64,000 nucleotides of DNA from Hellea sp. (GCA_020629545.1 JAHDDC010000008.1:18592-82591), one strand, 5' to 3'. Positions 1-10,563 are shown, counted from the stretch's first letter. Program-made: numbers and translations. The notes: generated by a model from the letters alone, not told the origin.

Positions 1-2
1 GG

Positions 3-335
3 GAGATTCCTGAAGGTGGTTGTCCACTGGGAGAAGATTTACAGGATTGTGCACTCCGCGAACTTAAAGAGGAAACAGGAATTTCGGCCGGAACTCTTAT
101 CCCTCTATTCGAAAGCCATTTATCCAATTCGGTATCAGACGAGTGGGGAATTGTTTATCTGGCAACCGAATTATCGTTTGGTCAATCCAATCCAGAGGCC
201 ACTGAAGACATAACCATCAGAAAGGTTAGCCTCGAAACCTTTTTTGAAGAAGTCGAAGCGGGACAGATAACAGACTCTCTTAGCGTGACGGCATGCTATA
301 AACTCATGCTGATGAAATCACAGGGAACGCTTTAG
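3..335 (+). CDS. Nudix hydrolase, 5'-truncated by window edge (absent from the ORF track because it has no start codon in the window)
   Basis: Frame 3 reads EIPEGGCPLGEDLQDCALRELKEETGIS..., matching the Nudix box GX5EX7REUXEEXGU, to TAG at 333-335. Confidence 0.9.
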   Translation, partial: EIPEGGCPLGEDLQDCALRELKEETGISAGTLIPLFESHLSNSVSDEWGIVYLATELSFGQSNPEATEDITIRKVSLETFFEEVEAGQITDSLSVTACYKLMLMKSQGTL

Positions 336-1057
336 TCTTCTTCGTCTTCTTCTTCATGAAGATAAATTGTCGTACTTGTGCGGTCACTTTTGGGTCGTTT
401 TTCCCGAATTGATTCGGCGGTTACCACAAAATGTATGGCCGAAGCAATATTTGTTGCATGATCTCCAATTCGTTCAAGGTTTTTCGCAAAAAACGTCATT
501 TGAGTACAGGCATTGATTGAACTGTTATCGGCCATCATCCCGGTCAATACAGTCTCGAAAATTTCGTTGCAATACTCATCAATCGCAGCGTCACCTGCCC
601 AGATATCGAGCGCCAGCTCAGCATCGCGGTTGCGGTAAGCTTCCATGACAGTCGAAAGATTGGCGGCGACCTGCTTTCCCATTTTTAAAATCTTTTTTGT
701 CCCTTTGATCTTGTCGTCTTCAATGATGACACTGGTTCGCAGCGCGCAATTCTTGGCCAGATCTCCGACCCGTTCAAGCTCTCGGGCAATTTTAAGCGCG
801 GCGATCGTATCGCGCAGATCGACTGCGTAAGGGTGTCTGAGCGCCAGGATCGCCATAACACGCTCTTCGATATCATCGTTGATCGCGTCTACCTGTTTAT
901 CATTTTTCGTCACGCGTTCCGCCATTTGAGGATCACGAGCTTTGAGCGATTTCATGGCGGATTTGATCTGATCAACGACAAGTTCCCCCATTCGAGTTAA
1001 CTCAACTGACAGACCTTTCATCTCGTCGTCAAAGGATTTTACAATATGATCGCCCAT
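332..1057 (-). CDS. phoU: Phosphate signalling/transport accessory protein PhoU
   Basis: 241 aa, MGDHIVKSFDDEMKGLSVELTRMGELVVDQ...RHPYAVDLRDTIAALKIARELERVGDLAKN; last gene of the pst operon. Confidence 0.97.
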   Translation of the reverse strand: MGDHIVKSFDDEMKGLSVELTRMGELVVDQIKSAMKSLKARDPQMAERVTKNDKQVDAINDDIEERVMAILALRHPYAVDLRDTIAALKIARELERVGDLAKNCALRTSVIIEDDKIKGTKKILKMGKQVAANLSTVMEAYRNRDAELALDIWAGDAAIDEYCNEIFETVLTGMMADNSSINACTQMTFFAKNLERIGDHATNIASAIHFVVTAESIREKRPKSDRTSTTIYLHEEEDEED

Positions 1058-1073
1058 AGTCTGGTCCTGCTGT

Positions 1074-1856
1074 TTATCCGGTTCTGCCGGTAATATAATC
1101 CTGTGTTCGAGGGTCAGTCGGATTCGTGAATATATTAGAGGTTAAATCATATTCCACCAAATTCCCCATATGGAAAAAGGCCGTTCGTTGCGAAATGCGT
1201 GCGGCCTGGGCCATAGAATGGGTCACAATGACGATGCAGTATTTTTGTGATAACTCGTCAATCAATCCCTCTAGCTTTGCGGTTGCAATCGGATCAAGCG
1301 CAGAAGCCGGTTCATCCATCAAGATCACTTCTGGACTGACTGCAATGGCCCGCGCAATCACGAGCCTTTGTTGCTGCCCGCCTGACAGCCCTGTCCCAGA
1401 GTCCTTCAATCGGTCTTTAACTTCGTCCCAAAGCCCTGCTTTTTGAAGACTGCTTTCAACAATTTCGTCAAGCTCAGACCTATTAGCGGCAAGCCCATGG
1501 ATACGGGGCCCATAGGCGACATTGTCATAAATCGATTTCGGAAACGGATTTGGCTTTTGGAAAACCATACCGACCCGAGCCCGAAGCAGGACTGGATCAA
1601 GATTGGGGTCATAAATATCGGCGCCGTCCATTTTGACCTCACCCGATACTGTGCAGCCAGCAATAGTGTCATTCATACGGTTAAAAACCCGAAGAAATGA
1701 CGACTTGCCACACCCTGAGGGACCAATGAAAGCCGTAACCCCGCGGTCATCAATATCCATATTGATGCCATGCAGAGCTTCCTTTCCACTATAAGCAACC
1801 CGCACATCTCGGCAGGTAAACTTTATTTTGGAATGCGTCAGTTCAGTATCAGTCAT
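1074..1856 (-). CDS. pstB: Phosphate ABC transporter ATP-binding protein PstB (start chosen at [10 protein letters not shown], internal to the 1907 ORF start)
   Basis: Walker [10 protein letters not shown], signature LSGGQQQR, Walker [14 protein letters not shown]; position after pstA. Confidence 0.97.
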   Translation of the reverse strand: MTDTELTHSKIKFTCRDVRVAYSGKEALHGINMDIDDRGVTAFIGPSGCGKSSFLRVFNRMNDTIAGCTVSGEVKMDGADIYDPNLDPVLLRARVGMVFQKPNPFPKSIYDNVAYGPRIHGLAANRSELDEIVESSLQKAGLWDEVKDRLKDSGTGLSGGQQQRLVIARAIAVSPEVILMDEPASALDPIATAKLEGLIDELSQKYCIVIVTHSMAQAARISQRTAFFHMGNLVEYDLTSNIFTNPTDPRTQDYITGRTG

Positions 1857-1860
1857 ACCC

Positions 1861-3156
1861 TTACCATCTCTTTTCAAGTCTGTTGCGCAGCCAAATTGCA
1901 AATGCATTGATCAAGACGAGAACAATCAAAAGCACAATAATCGCAGCAGATGTTTTTTCGGTCCAGGCTCTCTCCGCATTACCAGCCCACAAATATATCT
2001 GTACAGGTAGAACAGTCGCTGGCTCGGTCACGCCCTCTGGCAATTCAGTCAGGAAGGCCACCATTCCGATCATCAGAAGCGGCGCTGTTTCTCCCAAAGC
2101 TTGCGCCATTGCAATAATGGAGCCGGTCATAATGCCGGGTCCAGCATGGGGTAGCTTGTGATGGAAGACCGCTTGTACATGCGAAGCACCGATACTGAGC
2201 GCACCATCGCGAATAGATGGCGGTACCGCCATAAGAGAGGCGCGCGTTGCGATGATAACAGTTGGAAGGGCGCGAAGGCCAAGCACCAGACCACCTACAA
2301 TAGGCGCTGAACGCGGCATTCCAAAAAAATTGATAAATACGGCTAAACCTAAAACCCCAAAAATAATCGAGGGCACAGCAGCCAAATTGTTGATATTGAT
2401 CTCAATGAAATCGACAATCCTCGATTTTGGAGCAAATTCATCAAGCCAAATCGCTGCGCCGATTCCGATAGGAATCGCCAGCAGCGCCGTCATGAAAAGC
2501 GTCATCAAGGAGCCCATAAACGCACCGCCAATTCCAGCAAGTTCTGCATCGCGGCTGTCCGTATTAAAGAAAAAACTCTTGTTAAAACCAGCTTTGATTT
2601 CGCCATTTTCAACCAGATCGTCAACCCAGGCAATTTGCTGATCAGAAACCTTCCGGCGAGACTGATCCAAATTGCGGTCAATATTGCCCTTAAGCAGCTG
2701 ATCAACATCGTCAGAAGTTGGGACCTTTATTGTCAATGATTGCCCGACAAGAGACGGATTATTATAGACCATCTGGCGAATATGGTTGGGCGCGCCCGAT
2801 GATGAAATTACATCGAAAAGTTCGCGTTTGGCTTTGCGGTCCGAAACAGCCGGAAATCGCTTGTAAAGCGCGGTTTGAACTATTTTTCGATAATTCGCTT
2901 GGCGTAAGACATCCGGATCACGGAGGTTTTGCGGATCAAGAACCGACTCGGTCAGCTCAACGTCCAGCGTCATACTATGTTGATAAAATGCTTTATAGCC
3001 TGTTCCCGCGACGCTGATGAGCAACCAAAGCAATGAGATGACAGCCATCGTAATAGCAGCAATCCCTAAAGCTTTGAAACGGCGCTCTTTGGCATGGCGC
3101 TTTTTAAGACGCTTAAGAGCATATTCCGATGCGTGAATAGACGATTCAGAGCTCAT
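1861..3156 (-). CDS. pstA: Phosphate ABC transporter permease PstA
   Basis: C-terminal permease domain ([38 protein letters not shown]...ALGETAPLL); long N-terminal DUF3333-like region. Confidence 0.95.
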   Translation of the reverse strand: MSSESSIHASEYALKRLKKRHAKERRFKALGIAAITMAVISLLWLLISVAGTGYKAFYQHSMTLDVELTESVLDPQNLRDPDVLRQANYRKIVQTALYKRFPAVSDRKAKRELFDVISSSGAPNHIRQMVYNNPSLVGQSLTIKVPTSDDVDQLLKGNIDRNLDQSRRKVSDQQIAWVDDLVENGEIKAGFNKSFFFNTDSRDAELAGIGGAFMGSLMTLFMTALLAIPIGIGAAIWLDEFAPKSRIVDFIEININNLAAVPSIIFGVLGLAVFINFFGMPRSAPIVGGLVLGLRALPTVIIATRASLMAVPPSIRDGALSIGASHVQAVFHHKLPHAGPGIMTGSIIAMAQALGETAPLLMIGMVAFLTELPEGVTEPATVLPVQIYLWAGNAERAWTEKTSAAIIVLLIVLVLINAFAIWLRNRLEKRW

Positions 3157-4376
3157 CAGTCATACCTTGCGCGATAGCGTCTGACGATTATCAGAGCAAT
3201 GAAATTTAGAACCAAAGTGATAAAAAACAATACTAGGCCAAGCGCAAAGGCCGCCAGTGTTTTGGGGCTGTCAAATTCCTGATCACCTGTCAATAACGCA
3301 ACAATTTGAACAGTCACGGTTGTTACAGCTTCGAAAGGATTGGCGGTAAGATTAGCGGCGCGACCCGCAGCAAAAACCACAATCATCGTTTCACCGATAG
3401 CCCGGCTCACGGCGAGTAGCAAAGCGCCAATAATGCCAGGAAGCGCGCCTGCAAAAACAACCTTGGACATGGTCTCCGATTTCGTTGCACCGAGCGCATA
3501 CGAACCATCACGCATGGTCTGCGGGACCGCATTGATAACATCATCAGACAATGAGGATATGAACGGAATGATCATGATACCCATAACAAGACCTGCGGTT
3601 ATCGCACTCTGTGTGGGCACTGCAAATCCTAAACTTTCCGCCGTTGAACGAATAACGGGGCCTACCGTTAAAAGCGCGAAGAACCCATACACAACAGTCG
3701 GGACGCCAGCTAGAATTTCAATTACGGGCTTGACGAGTTTTCGCGTTCGCCGGCTGGCATATTCAGAAAGATAAATCGCAATCATAAGCCCAATAGGCGC
3801 GGCGACCGAAATCGCGATCGCCATAATCAGGAATGTACCTGTGAAAACCGGAATAGCGCCAAACGCGCCAGATTGGCCAACTTGATCTTCCCGCATGGCC
3901 GTTTGAGGCGACCATTGCAGGCCTCCTAGAAAATCTAAGATCGGTACATCTTTAAAAAAGCGAAAACTCTCAAATAGTAACGAGAGAATAATGCCGACTG
4001 TCGTAAAGACCGCGATAAATGAACATATGACTAGGATCGACTTGATAAAATATTCGACATAAGTTCGAGCTCTGAAATTTGAACTGATGCGTGAGACGGC
4101 TAAATAGCTTCCGATCAAGGTCACAACAACCATGATTATAGCCAGCATCCAGACATCTAAACCCGCATATAAGCCTACCGCCATAACGCAAAAAGCGGCG
4201 AGTCCAGAGACAATCGCCGCAAACCAACCGTGATAGCCGGGCTGGGAATGATATCCAAGTCCCGAACCTTTGCCATGGGCTAAGATTTGGGCGCCGGCCT
4301 TGCGCCGCGCGAAAACGAAAGAAGCCGCCGTTAAGGCAGCTAAAATCAGCGCTAAAACAAGGACTGTATTCACCAT
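3156..4376 (-). CDS. pstC: Phosphate ABC transporter permease PstC
   Basis: EILAGVPTVVYGFFALLTVGP, SRAIGETMIVVFAAGRAANL; shares its start/stop junction with pstA. Confidence 0.95.
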   Translation of the reverse strand: MVNTVLVLALILAALTAASFVFARRKAGAQILAHGKGSGLGYHSQPGYHGWFAAIVSGLAAFCVMAVGLYAGLDVWMLAIIMVVVTLIGSYLAVSRISSNFRARTYVEYFIKSILVICSFIAVFTTVGIILSLLFESFRFFKDVPILDFLGGLQWSPQTAMREDQVGQSGAFGAIPVFTGTFLIMAIAISVAAPIGLMIAIYLSEYASRRTRKLVKPVIEILAGVPTVVYGFFALLTVGPVIRSTAESLGFAVPTQSAITAGLVMGIMIIPFISSLSDDVINAVPQTMRDGSYALGATKSETMSKVVFAGALPGIIGALLLAVSRAIGETMIVVFAAGRAANLTANPFEAVTTVTVQIVALLTGDQEFDSPKTLAAFALGLVLFFITLVLNFIALIIVRRYRARYD

Positions 4377-4390
4377 AAACCTATATAATA

Positions 4391-4415
4391 TTTAGGCGGC
4401 TTTTAGCCGCCTAAA
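4391..4415 (-). promoter_or_regulatory. Perfect inverted repeat (10-bp stem, 5-nt loop) between pstS and pstC
   Basis: tttaggcggc-tttta-gccgcctaaa. Confidence 0.7.
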
Positions 4416-4434
4416 GGAGCTTATTGCAATAGGG

Positions 4435-5532
4435 TTATTGCTTATAAGCCGTAAGGTTCTCCACAGCGGAGCGATATTTCGCTCGTTCTCCAGCTGGAAG
4501 TGGGACCAGTCCGATTTCTTCAAGGTATCCACCCGGCCCCCAGGCTTCATCAGAAGTGAACTCCAGCGCGAAATTTCTGACACCTGGTTTTGTCGCCACA
4601 TGTTCTTTTTTGATATAGAAAAACAGGGATCGGGAAATCGCATATTTACCTGAAGCGATATTCTCGAAAGTAGGCTCGATATTATCGATATTTGCGCCTT
4701 TAATCTTGTCAGAATTCTGATCCAGAAAAGAAAACCCAAAGATGCCGAGCGCTGTTGGCGTATTGACAAGCGTACCCACGATTGCATTGTCGTTTTCACC
4801 GGAATCGATCCACTTGCCATCCTCTCGAATAGTATGAGAGACAGCTTTGAACGCCTTTTTGTCCGCTTTTCTAAGATCCGCCAAACACGCAAACTTCTTT
4901 GCGCCGCCTTCCATGGCTACCTCAACGAAGGCATCTCGCGTGCCGGATGTAGGCGGAGGTCCATAGGCTTCGATGGTTGCGGCCGGTAAGCTAGGATCAA
5001 TATCAGACCATTTAGTGTAAGGATTATCCGTCAGCGAGCAGTCTGTGTCCGATGTCGGGACCTGTTTTGCAAAAGCCTGAAAGACCTGTTTGCTGGTCAG
5101 GTTTAACGGTTTAGCGTCAATCGCGTTGGACAGCACAATACCGTCAAATCCAATTTTAACTTCGATAACATCGTTGACTGAATTAGACACGCATTTATCA
5201 AACTCGGCCTTTTTCTGACGACGTGAAGAGTTTGTGATATCGGGTGTACCGGCGCCCTTTCCCTCACAAAAAAGCTTATGACCACCGCCAGAACCTGTCG
5301 CCTCAATCACGACGTTTTGCCCCGACTTATTTTTATACTCCTGAGCCACCTTGGTCGAAAAGGGGTAGACAGTCGATGATCCAACCACGCGGATTTCTGA
5401 TTTTTTGGCGCTAGACGCACTTGTTTTGACATTATCTGTTTTAGCCGTGTTTGCCCCGCTTGAGTTGTCTCCACCACAAGCCGTCAGTAATACAGCCATG
5501 CAAGTCAGGCTGCTCATCCATAATTTCTTCAT
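4435..5532 (-). CDS. pstS: Phosphate-binding substrate-binding protein PstS family (lipoprotein signal peptide)
   Basis: Lipobox LLTACGG; EIRVVGSSTVYPFSTKVAQEYKNKSG...GSGGGHKLFC; upstream of pstC. Confidence 0.93.
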   Translation of the reverse strand: MKKLWMSSLTCMAVLLTACGGDNSSGANTAKTDNVKTSASSAKKSEIRVVGSSTVYPFSTKVAQEYKNKSGQNVVIEATGSGGGHKLFCEGKGAGTPDITNSSRRQKKAEFDKCVSNSVNDVIEVKIGFDGIVLSNAIDAKPLNLTSKQVFQAFAKQVPTSDTDCSLTDNPYTKWSDIDPSLPAATIEAYGPPPTSGTRDAFVEVAMEGGAKKFACLADLRKADKKAFKAVSHTIREDGKWIDSGENDNAIVGTLVNTPTALGIFGFSFLDQNSDKIKGANIDNIEPTFENIASGKYAISRSLFFYIKKEHVATKPGVRNFALEFTSDEAWGPGGYLEEIGLVPLPAGERAKYRSAVENLTAYKQ

Positions 5533-5567
5533 TTTAAAACCCTCAATAATCTATTGGTTATAACACC

Positions 5568-6758
5568 TTAAAAATCAAAGCCAAGGCGCGCATTAAACCC
5601 GCTAGCGCTCTCTGCATATCCATCTTCAGCATCGGCATTAAAGTAATTCAAACGCAAACGGGTATTTTTCGTCGGAAGCCAGTCAACGCCTAACACGATA
5701 GTATCAAGCTTTCCCAAATACCCGTTATCTTCTAAGTCTAGCGTATCATATCGGGCCACAAGAGAAATAGCGCCCATTCCGCCCTCACCGATCGGATTAT
5801 CCACTTTCATTCGGTTATAAGTTCCGCCTGACGCTTTATATGTGCGGCGTCCGCCAAACATTATGCCGGCTTCGATATACCCACCGCTAAAGTCTGCATC
5901 CGGATTATTATCTGACCCGTTTGCGCCAAGGACCGAATATTCAGCCGCAGCCCACATATTGTTTTGTAAAAGCAATCCTTCAATTGCGAACAAATTGTCG
6001 GACTTTGCAAATCGCTCCGAACGATCTCCTGGGAAACGACCCGCATTCACAATTCTTCCGCTTGGTAAAAAGCCTTCTGTATTCGTCCCGTCAAGTGAAT
6101 GGGCATAAGGACGTTGGCGATAGCGTAAATCGCTTTCTCCGGCATCTCTGTAGCGCCATGACGCGCCCAAGTGCAAAGTGGTCTCGTCGCTTTTGATCGG
6201 CGTGAATGTGGCTCTGGCAGCCGCAGCCTTTCCTTTAGCGGAATTGTCATTGATGCTTTCGCCATAAATTCCGGCATTGAGCGTATAATTATCTCCTGAC
6301 GTACCGACGGACAATCCGAGTCTACGGTCAAGTCCAAATGCATCTGTAAAGGCTCCCCGCTCAATCGTCGTGATAAAACGTGAGCTGGCTTCTTCTTCGA
6401 GAGAATTGTGCGTTTTAAAGTGCCCGACCTTCACGGCAAATTTCTTATCTTTTGGGACAAATTGCAAAAACCCGTCAGTAACCTCTATGTCACCGCCCGT
6501 CGTGTGATTAAATTCGAACTTGTACTTAACTGCGCTACCGAAATTACCTTTGGCAAACAAACGGGCCCGCCGAACCTCAGACGAGGTCACATCAATATCC
6601 GTGTTCGTTCCGTCAACGTTTTTGATATCTGTATAGGCTTGATCCAACATTAACCGGCCGCCTATTTGAACGGTAGCCTCTTGTGCGACAGCCAGATCGC
6701 TAAAAATTATACCGGCACCTGCAAATATAGCCGCCTTTAGATTTATTTTATTGCTCAT
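5568..6758 (-). CDS. OprO/OprP-like (phosphate-selective) porin
   Basis: Signal peptide, VQIGGRLMLDQAYTDIKN..., beta-barrel pattern ending ...SGFNARLGFDF; first gene of the pst cluster. Confidence 0.88.
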   Translation of the reverse strand: MSNKINLKAAIFAGAGIIFSDLAVAQEATVQIGGRLMLDQAYTDIKNVDGTNTDIDVTSSEVRRARLFAKGNFGSAVKYKFEFNHTTGGDIEVTDGFLQFVPKDKKFAVKVGHFKTHNSLEEEASSRFITTIERGAFTDAFGLDRRLGLSVGTSGDNYTLNAGIYGESINDNSAKGKAAAARATFTPIKSDETTLHLGASWRYRDAGESDLRYRQRPYAHSLDGTNTEGFLPSGRIVNAGRFPGDRSERFAKSDNLFAIEGLLLQNNMWAAAEYSVLGANGSDNNPDADFSGGYIEAGIMFGGRRTYKASGGTYNRMKVDNPIGEGGMGAISLVARYDTLDLEDNGYLGKLDTIVLGVDWLPTKNTRLRLNYFNADAEDGYAESASGFNARLGFDF

Positions 6759-6863
6759 CTCTAACCTCTAAAACTCACTTTTTTAAACAAGGTGATTCTT
6801 TTGACTGATGTCATGTCACACGCGCCCTATGAACAAATATTGCGACACATTTTTACAAGTTTT

Positions 6864-6881
6864 GTGACAGTTCTATGACAA
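6864..6881 (-). promoter_or_regulatory. Putative Pho box upstream of porin-pstSCAB-phoU
   Basis: Reverse complement reads TTGTCAT-AGAA-CTGTCAC, close to the PhoB consensus CTGTCAT-N4-CTGTCAT; about 105 nt upstream of the porin start. Confidence 0.75.
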
Positions 6882-6902
6882 TTAGAGAGCGGTTAAATCG
6901 CT

Positions 6903-8129
6903 ATGCAAAATTATTTGCTTGCGTCTCGACAATGTTTGCACCAACTCGTCCGAATGCATTTTGATCTCATCATAATTGGAGCCGGAGCGGCTGGAATGAT
7001 GTGCGGCGCAGTGGCCGGACGGAAAGGACAAACAGTCCTTCTCATTGATCATGCAGATAAGCCCGGAGAAAAGATTCGAATCTCCGGTGGCGGCCGGTGC
7101 AATTTCACCAATTTATATTCAGGACCGCAAAACTTCATCTCGGAAAATCCGCATTTTTGCCGCTCAGCACTTGCGCGATATACACCTCAGGACTTTATAG
7201 ACTTGGTGGATAGCTACGGAATTCGTTGGCATGAAAAAACCTTAGGGCAGTTATTCTGCGACGGACGGTCCCAAGAGATCATCAACATGCTGGTCAGCGA
7301 ATGCGAAAAGTCTGGCAATAAAATCTGGCTCGGAACGTCGGTCATTAATGTCAAGAAAAGCGATTCCGGTTTTATTGTGACGACAGAACGACAATCATTG
7401 AGTTGCCAAAAGCTCGTGGTCGCTTGTGGCGGCGCCTCCATCCCAAAAATGGGCGCGACGCGATTGGGTTATAAAATCGCGGAGCAATTTGGCCTCGATG
7501 TCACGGAAACCAGGCCGGCACTCGTACCCCTCACATTTACAGATGAACTCAAAGCACCGCTGAAAGCATTGACCGGCGTTAGCGTTACTTCAAGGGTCTC
7601 CTTCAATGACATCTATTTTGACGAAGAGCTCTTATTCACCCACCGGGGTCTATCGGGCCCGGCCATATTGCAAATCTCGTCTTACTGGCGTGAAGGGGAA
7701 TCTTTAAATGTGAACCTAACCCCGCACGAAAACATAATAGGCGCGCTCAAGGCGGCGCGAACAGAAACGCCCCGTCAACACATAAAGACTCCTTTATCCA
7801 AAATCCTTCCTCAGAGACTCGTCGACTATATTTGCCGAGACGTCAAAAAGCAGCGTCTTGCGGATATGAGCGACAAAGAACTCATCAATATCGCGCTTCA
7901 AATCAATAATTGGTATGTTAAACCCGCAGGCACGGAAGGTTTTCGTACCGCCGAGGTTACGCTTGGCGGCGTAAACACCAATGAGTTGTCGTCAAAGACG
8001 ATGGAAAGCCGGAAAGTTCCGGGCCTATTTTTTATTGGCGAAGTTGTTGATGTAACAGGGCATTTAGGCGGGCATAACTTTCAGTGGGCCTGGGCCAGCG
8101 GACATGCGGCAGGCCTGTCCATGCATTAA
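6903..8129 (+). CDS. HI0933/BaiN-family NAD(P)/FAD-dependent oxidoreductase
   Basis: HFDLIIIGAGAAGMMCGAVAGRKGQTVLLIDHADKPGEKIRISGGGRCNFTN; C-term GEVVDVTGHLGGHNFQWAWASG. Confidence 0.92.
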   Translation: MQNYLLASRQCLHQLVRMHFDLIIIGAGAAGMMCGAVAGRKGQTVLLIDHADKPGEKIRISGGGRCNFTNLYSGPQNFISENPHFCRSALARYTPQDFIDLVDSYGIRWHEKTLGQLFCDGRSQEIINMLVSECEKSGNKIWLGTSVINVKKSDSGFIVTTERQSLSCQKLVVACGGASIPKMGATRLGYKIAEQFGLDVTETRPALVPLTFTDELKAPLKALTGVSVTSRVSFNDIYFDEELLFTHRGLSGPAILQISSYWREGESLNVNLTPHENIIGALKAARTETPRQHIKTPLSKILPQRLVDYICRDVKKQRLADMSDKELINIALQINNWYVKPAGTEGFRTAEVTLGGVNTNELSSKTMESRKVPGLFFIGEVVDVTGHLGGHNFQWAWASGHAAGLSMH

Positions 8130-8176
8130 CGCAAAAACTGTTTTCAATCAGCCCGATATACTCTAGTCAGACCAAC

Positions 8177-8956
8177 ATGAGACCGATTGATCTAAACGCG
8201 GATACGGGCGAAGCAGATACGCCGGAATGGCAAGCTATTGAAGCAGCTGTTTTGAAGCATGTCACATCTGCCAATATTGCCTGCGGCGGTCACGCCGGGG
8301 ATCACGACAGCATGTCCCGCACAGTGAAATTAGCAAAATCAAACGGCATTAATATCGGAGCCCATCCCGCTTACCCTGATAAAGCCAATTTCGGCCGGAA
8401 ATCTCTTTCGCTCGGAGATGACATTTCCTACAAGAACCTAGCACTGACCCTGACTGAACAAATCAAGACATTAGAAGAAATAGCCGCTGATAACGGCACT
8501 TCCATTTCTTATGTCAAAGCCCATGGCGCGCTTTATAATGACGCGGTTTTTAACCCGCAACTGGCGGGCTTAATCGCCGAAGTGGTAGCCGATCTAAATC
8601 CAAATTTGTGGCTTATGGGCGCGCCGTCGTCCTGTTTGACAAAAGCCGCACAGGATGCAGGTCTGAAATTCGTCGCCGAAGGCTTTATTGATAGGCGATA
8701 TACTGACGACGGACACCTGCAGAGCCGCAAAGAAGCCGGAGCAGTAATAGAAAGCAATTCGGATCGCGAAGCACAGGCTCTGGCGCTCTGGCAGGGGCAA
8801 AATATTACAACAAATACCGGTAAGGCGCTCAATCTGCAGGTCCAAACATTGTGTTTACACAGTGACAGTCCGGGGGCCGATATTACCGCCGCTAAGATCA
8901 AACATGCTCTATTAGACCAGGGCGCAAAAATAGAACCTTTTATCAATGCCGCGTGA
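8177..8956 (+). CDS. pxpA: 5-oxoprolinase subunit PxpA (LamB/YcsF family)
   Basis: MRPIDLNADTGEAD...TSANIACGGHAGDHDSM...GAHPAYPDKANFGRK. Confidence 0.93.
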   Translation: MRPIDLNADTGEADTPEWQAIEAAVLKHVTSANIACGGHAGDHDSMSRTVKLAKSNGINIGAHPAYPDKANFGRKSLSLGDDISYKNLALTLTEQIKTLEEIAADNGTSISYVKAHGALYNDAVFNPQLAGLIAEVVADLNPNLWLMGAPSSCLTKAAQDAGLKFVAEGFIDRRYTDDGHLQSRKEAGAVIESNSDREAQALALWQGQNITTNTGKALNLQVQTLCLHSDSPGADITAAKIKHALLDQGAKIEPFINAA

Positions 8957-9632
8957 ATCTTATGAAATAATTCCATTCGGCGACTCGGCATTTTTGGTCA
9001 AATTTGCCTCGAAAGGTTACTCGGATTCCGTCATCGATCATATTCATTCTTTGATCACAACCCTGCAATCGCAGCCATTCTGGGTTGAAGTCGTTGCAGG
9101 TTATGACTCCTTATTAGCCTGCTTTAGGCCAGCCGAAGTCTCTCCTGTACGGGCGGAAGAGGTTCTCGAAAAAGCCCTGAAATCAGCTGTAACATCAGAG
9201 ATAGGCTCCGGAAAAGTTATTGAAATTCCAGTCTGTTATGGCGGGGAATATGGTCCGGATATTGACATTATCATTAAAAATAGCGGCCTGACGGAAACCG
9301 AAGTTATCAAGGTTCACAGCGACCCGACCTATAAAGTCTGTATGATGGGATTTGTACCGGGTTTTACATTTTTATCCGAAGCCCCGGAAATTTTGCATCA
9401 CAATCGACGCGCTACCCCTCGCGCTGTGGTTCCCTCAGGATCGGTAGGCATTGCAGGCTGGCAAACCGGTATCTATGGATTAGAAAGCCCCGGAGGCTGG
9501 CAACTCATCGGACGTACCCCATTGTCAATATTTGATAGCCAGCGGGAGAATCCTTTTTTTCTTAAGGCTGGGGACAGCGTAAAATTTGTACCGATATCCG
9601 CTAAAACATTCACAGAGACAGTCAATGATTGA
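8946..9632 (+). CDS. pxpB: 5-oxoprolinase subunit PxpB (KipI family)
   Basis: IPVCYGGEYGPDID...GFVPGFTFLSEAPEILHHNRRATPRAVVPSGSVGIAGWQTGIY. Confidence 0.93.
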   Translation: MPRESYEIIPFGDSAFLVKFASKGYSDSVIDHIHSLITTLQSQPFWVEVVAGYDSLLACFRPAEVSPVRAEEVLEKALKSAVTSEIGSGKVIEIPVCYGGEYGPDIDIIIKNSGLTETEVIKVHSDPTYKVCMMGFVPGFTFLSEAPEILHHNRRATPRAVVPSGSVGIAGWQTGIYGLESPGGWQLIGRTPLSIFDSQRENPFFLKAGDSVKFVPISAKTFTETVND

Positions 9633-10557
9633 AGTCCGTCAATCAGGAACCCGTCTTACGATTCAAGATGCTGGACGGCCAGGCCATCGGCACCAAGGCA
9701 TTCCGACAAGCGGCGCTGCAGATCGCCTAAGCTTCGCTCTCGCTAATTTCATGGTTGGAAATCCATGGGACACACCTGCGCTTGAATGCGTTCTGGGAGG
9801 CCAGCATTTCAAATTTGAAAAAGACGTTATCATCGCCATAGCCGGAGCTGAAATGTGGGCGCAAGTTAACGGACAAAACGTGGAAAACTTCACATCATTC
9901 AAAGTGAACTCTGGTGACATTCTGACGTTTAGTTTTGCCCGAACCGGGTGCAGGTCCTATCTGGCCGTTCAGGGAGGATTTAAAGGTGACCCATTTTTAG
10001 GGAGTGTTTCAACCTACCTTCCGGCCAATCTGGGAGGATTTCAGGGACGCGCTTTACAGACACGGGACAAACTGGAGATCGGCTCACCATTCGGGTCATC
10101 GCAAACAATTCCTACAGGATATGTTCCAAGCTTTTCCAATCACATTGTTTTGCGGGCCCTCGAAGGCCCGGAATTTTCCGAACTAACCCTTGCAAGCCAA
10201 CGCCATCTTTTCGTAGATCCTTACCGAGCAACACAGCACACAAATCGAATGGGCGCTCGCCTCAAAGGCAATCAGGTTGTTCCTAAGGAACACACGCATA
10301 TGATAAGCTCCCCGCTTTTACCCGGAACCTTGCAGTGCCCGCCAGATGGACAGCCCATACTGGCCATGACCGACGGACATTGTACCGGAGGATATTTGCG
10401 AGCCTTACAAGTCATCAGGGGCGATCTTTGGTTAATGGGACAAATCAGACCCGGGTCGAAGATTAGTTTCAGGCGCGGAATAGGAAACGAAGCCCTTGAT
10501 GTACTCTCGCGGAGAAACGCATTTTATGGCGGTTTGATCGACGGATTTACCTTTTAG
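9625..10557 (+). CDS. pxpC: 5-oxoprolinase subunit PxpC (KipA, biotin-dependent carboxyltransferase-like); start at internal ATG overlapping pxpB stop
   Basis: MIEVRQSGTRLTIQDAGRPGHRHQGIPTSGAADRLSFALAN. Confidence 0.93.
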   Translation: MIEVRQSGTRLTIQDAGRPGHRHQGIPTSGAADRLSFALANFMVGNPWDTPALECVLGGQHFKFEKDVIIAIAGAEMWAQVNGQNVENFTSFKVNSGDILTFSFARTGCRSYLAVQGGFKGDPFLGSVSTYLPANLGGFQGRALQTRDKLEIGSPFGSSQTIPTGYVPSFSNHIVLRALEGPEFSELTLASQRHLFVDPYRATQHTNRMGARLKGNQVVPKEHTHMISSPLLPGTLQCPPDGQPILAMTDGHCTGGYLRALQVIRGDLWLMGQIRPGSKISFRRGIGNEALDVLSRRNAFYGGLIDGFTF

Positions 10558-10563
10558 AATCCG

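Noticed and set aside
2252-2641. 129-aa plus-strand ORF opposite pstA
   Set aside because: Shadow ORF antisense to pstA
3340-3774. 144-aa plus-strand ORF opposite pstC
   Set aside because: Antisense to a well-supported gene, composition of a shadow ORF, no motif
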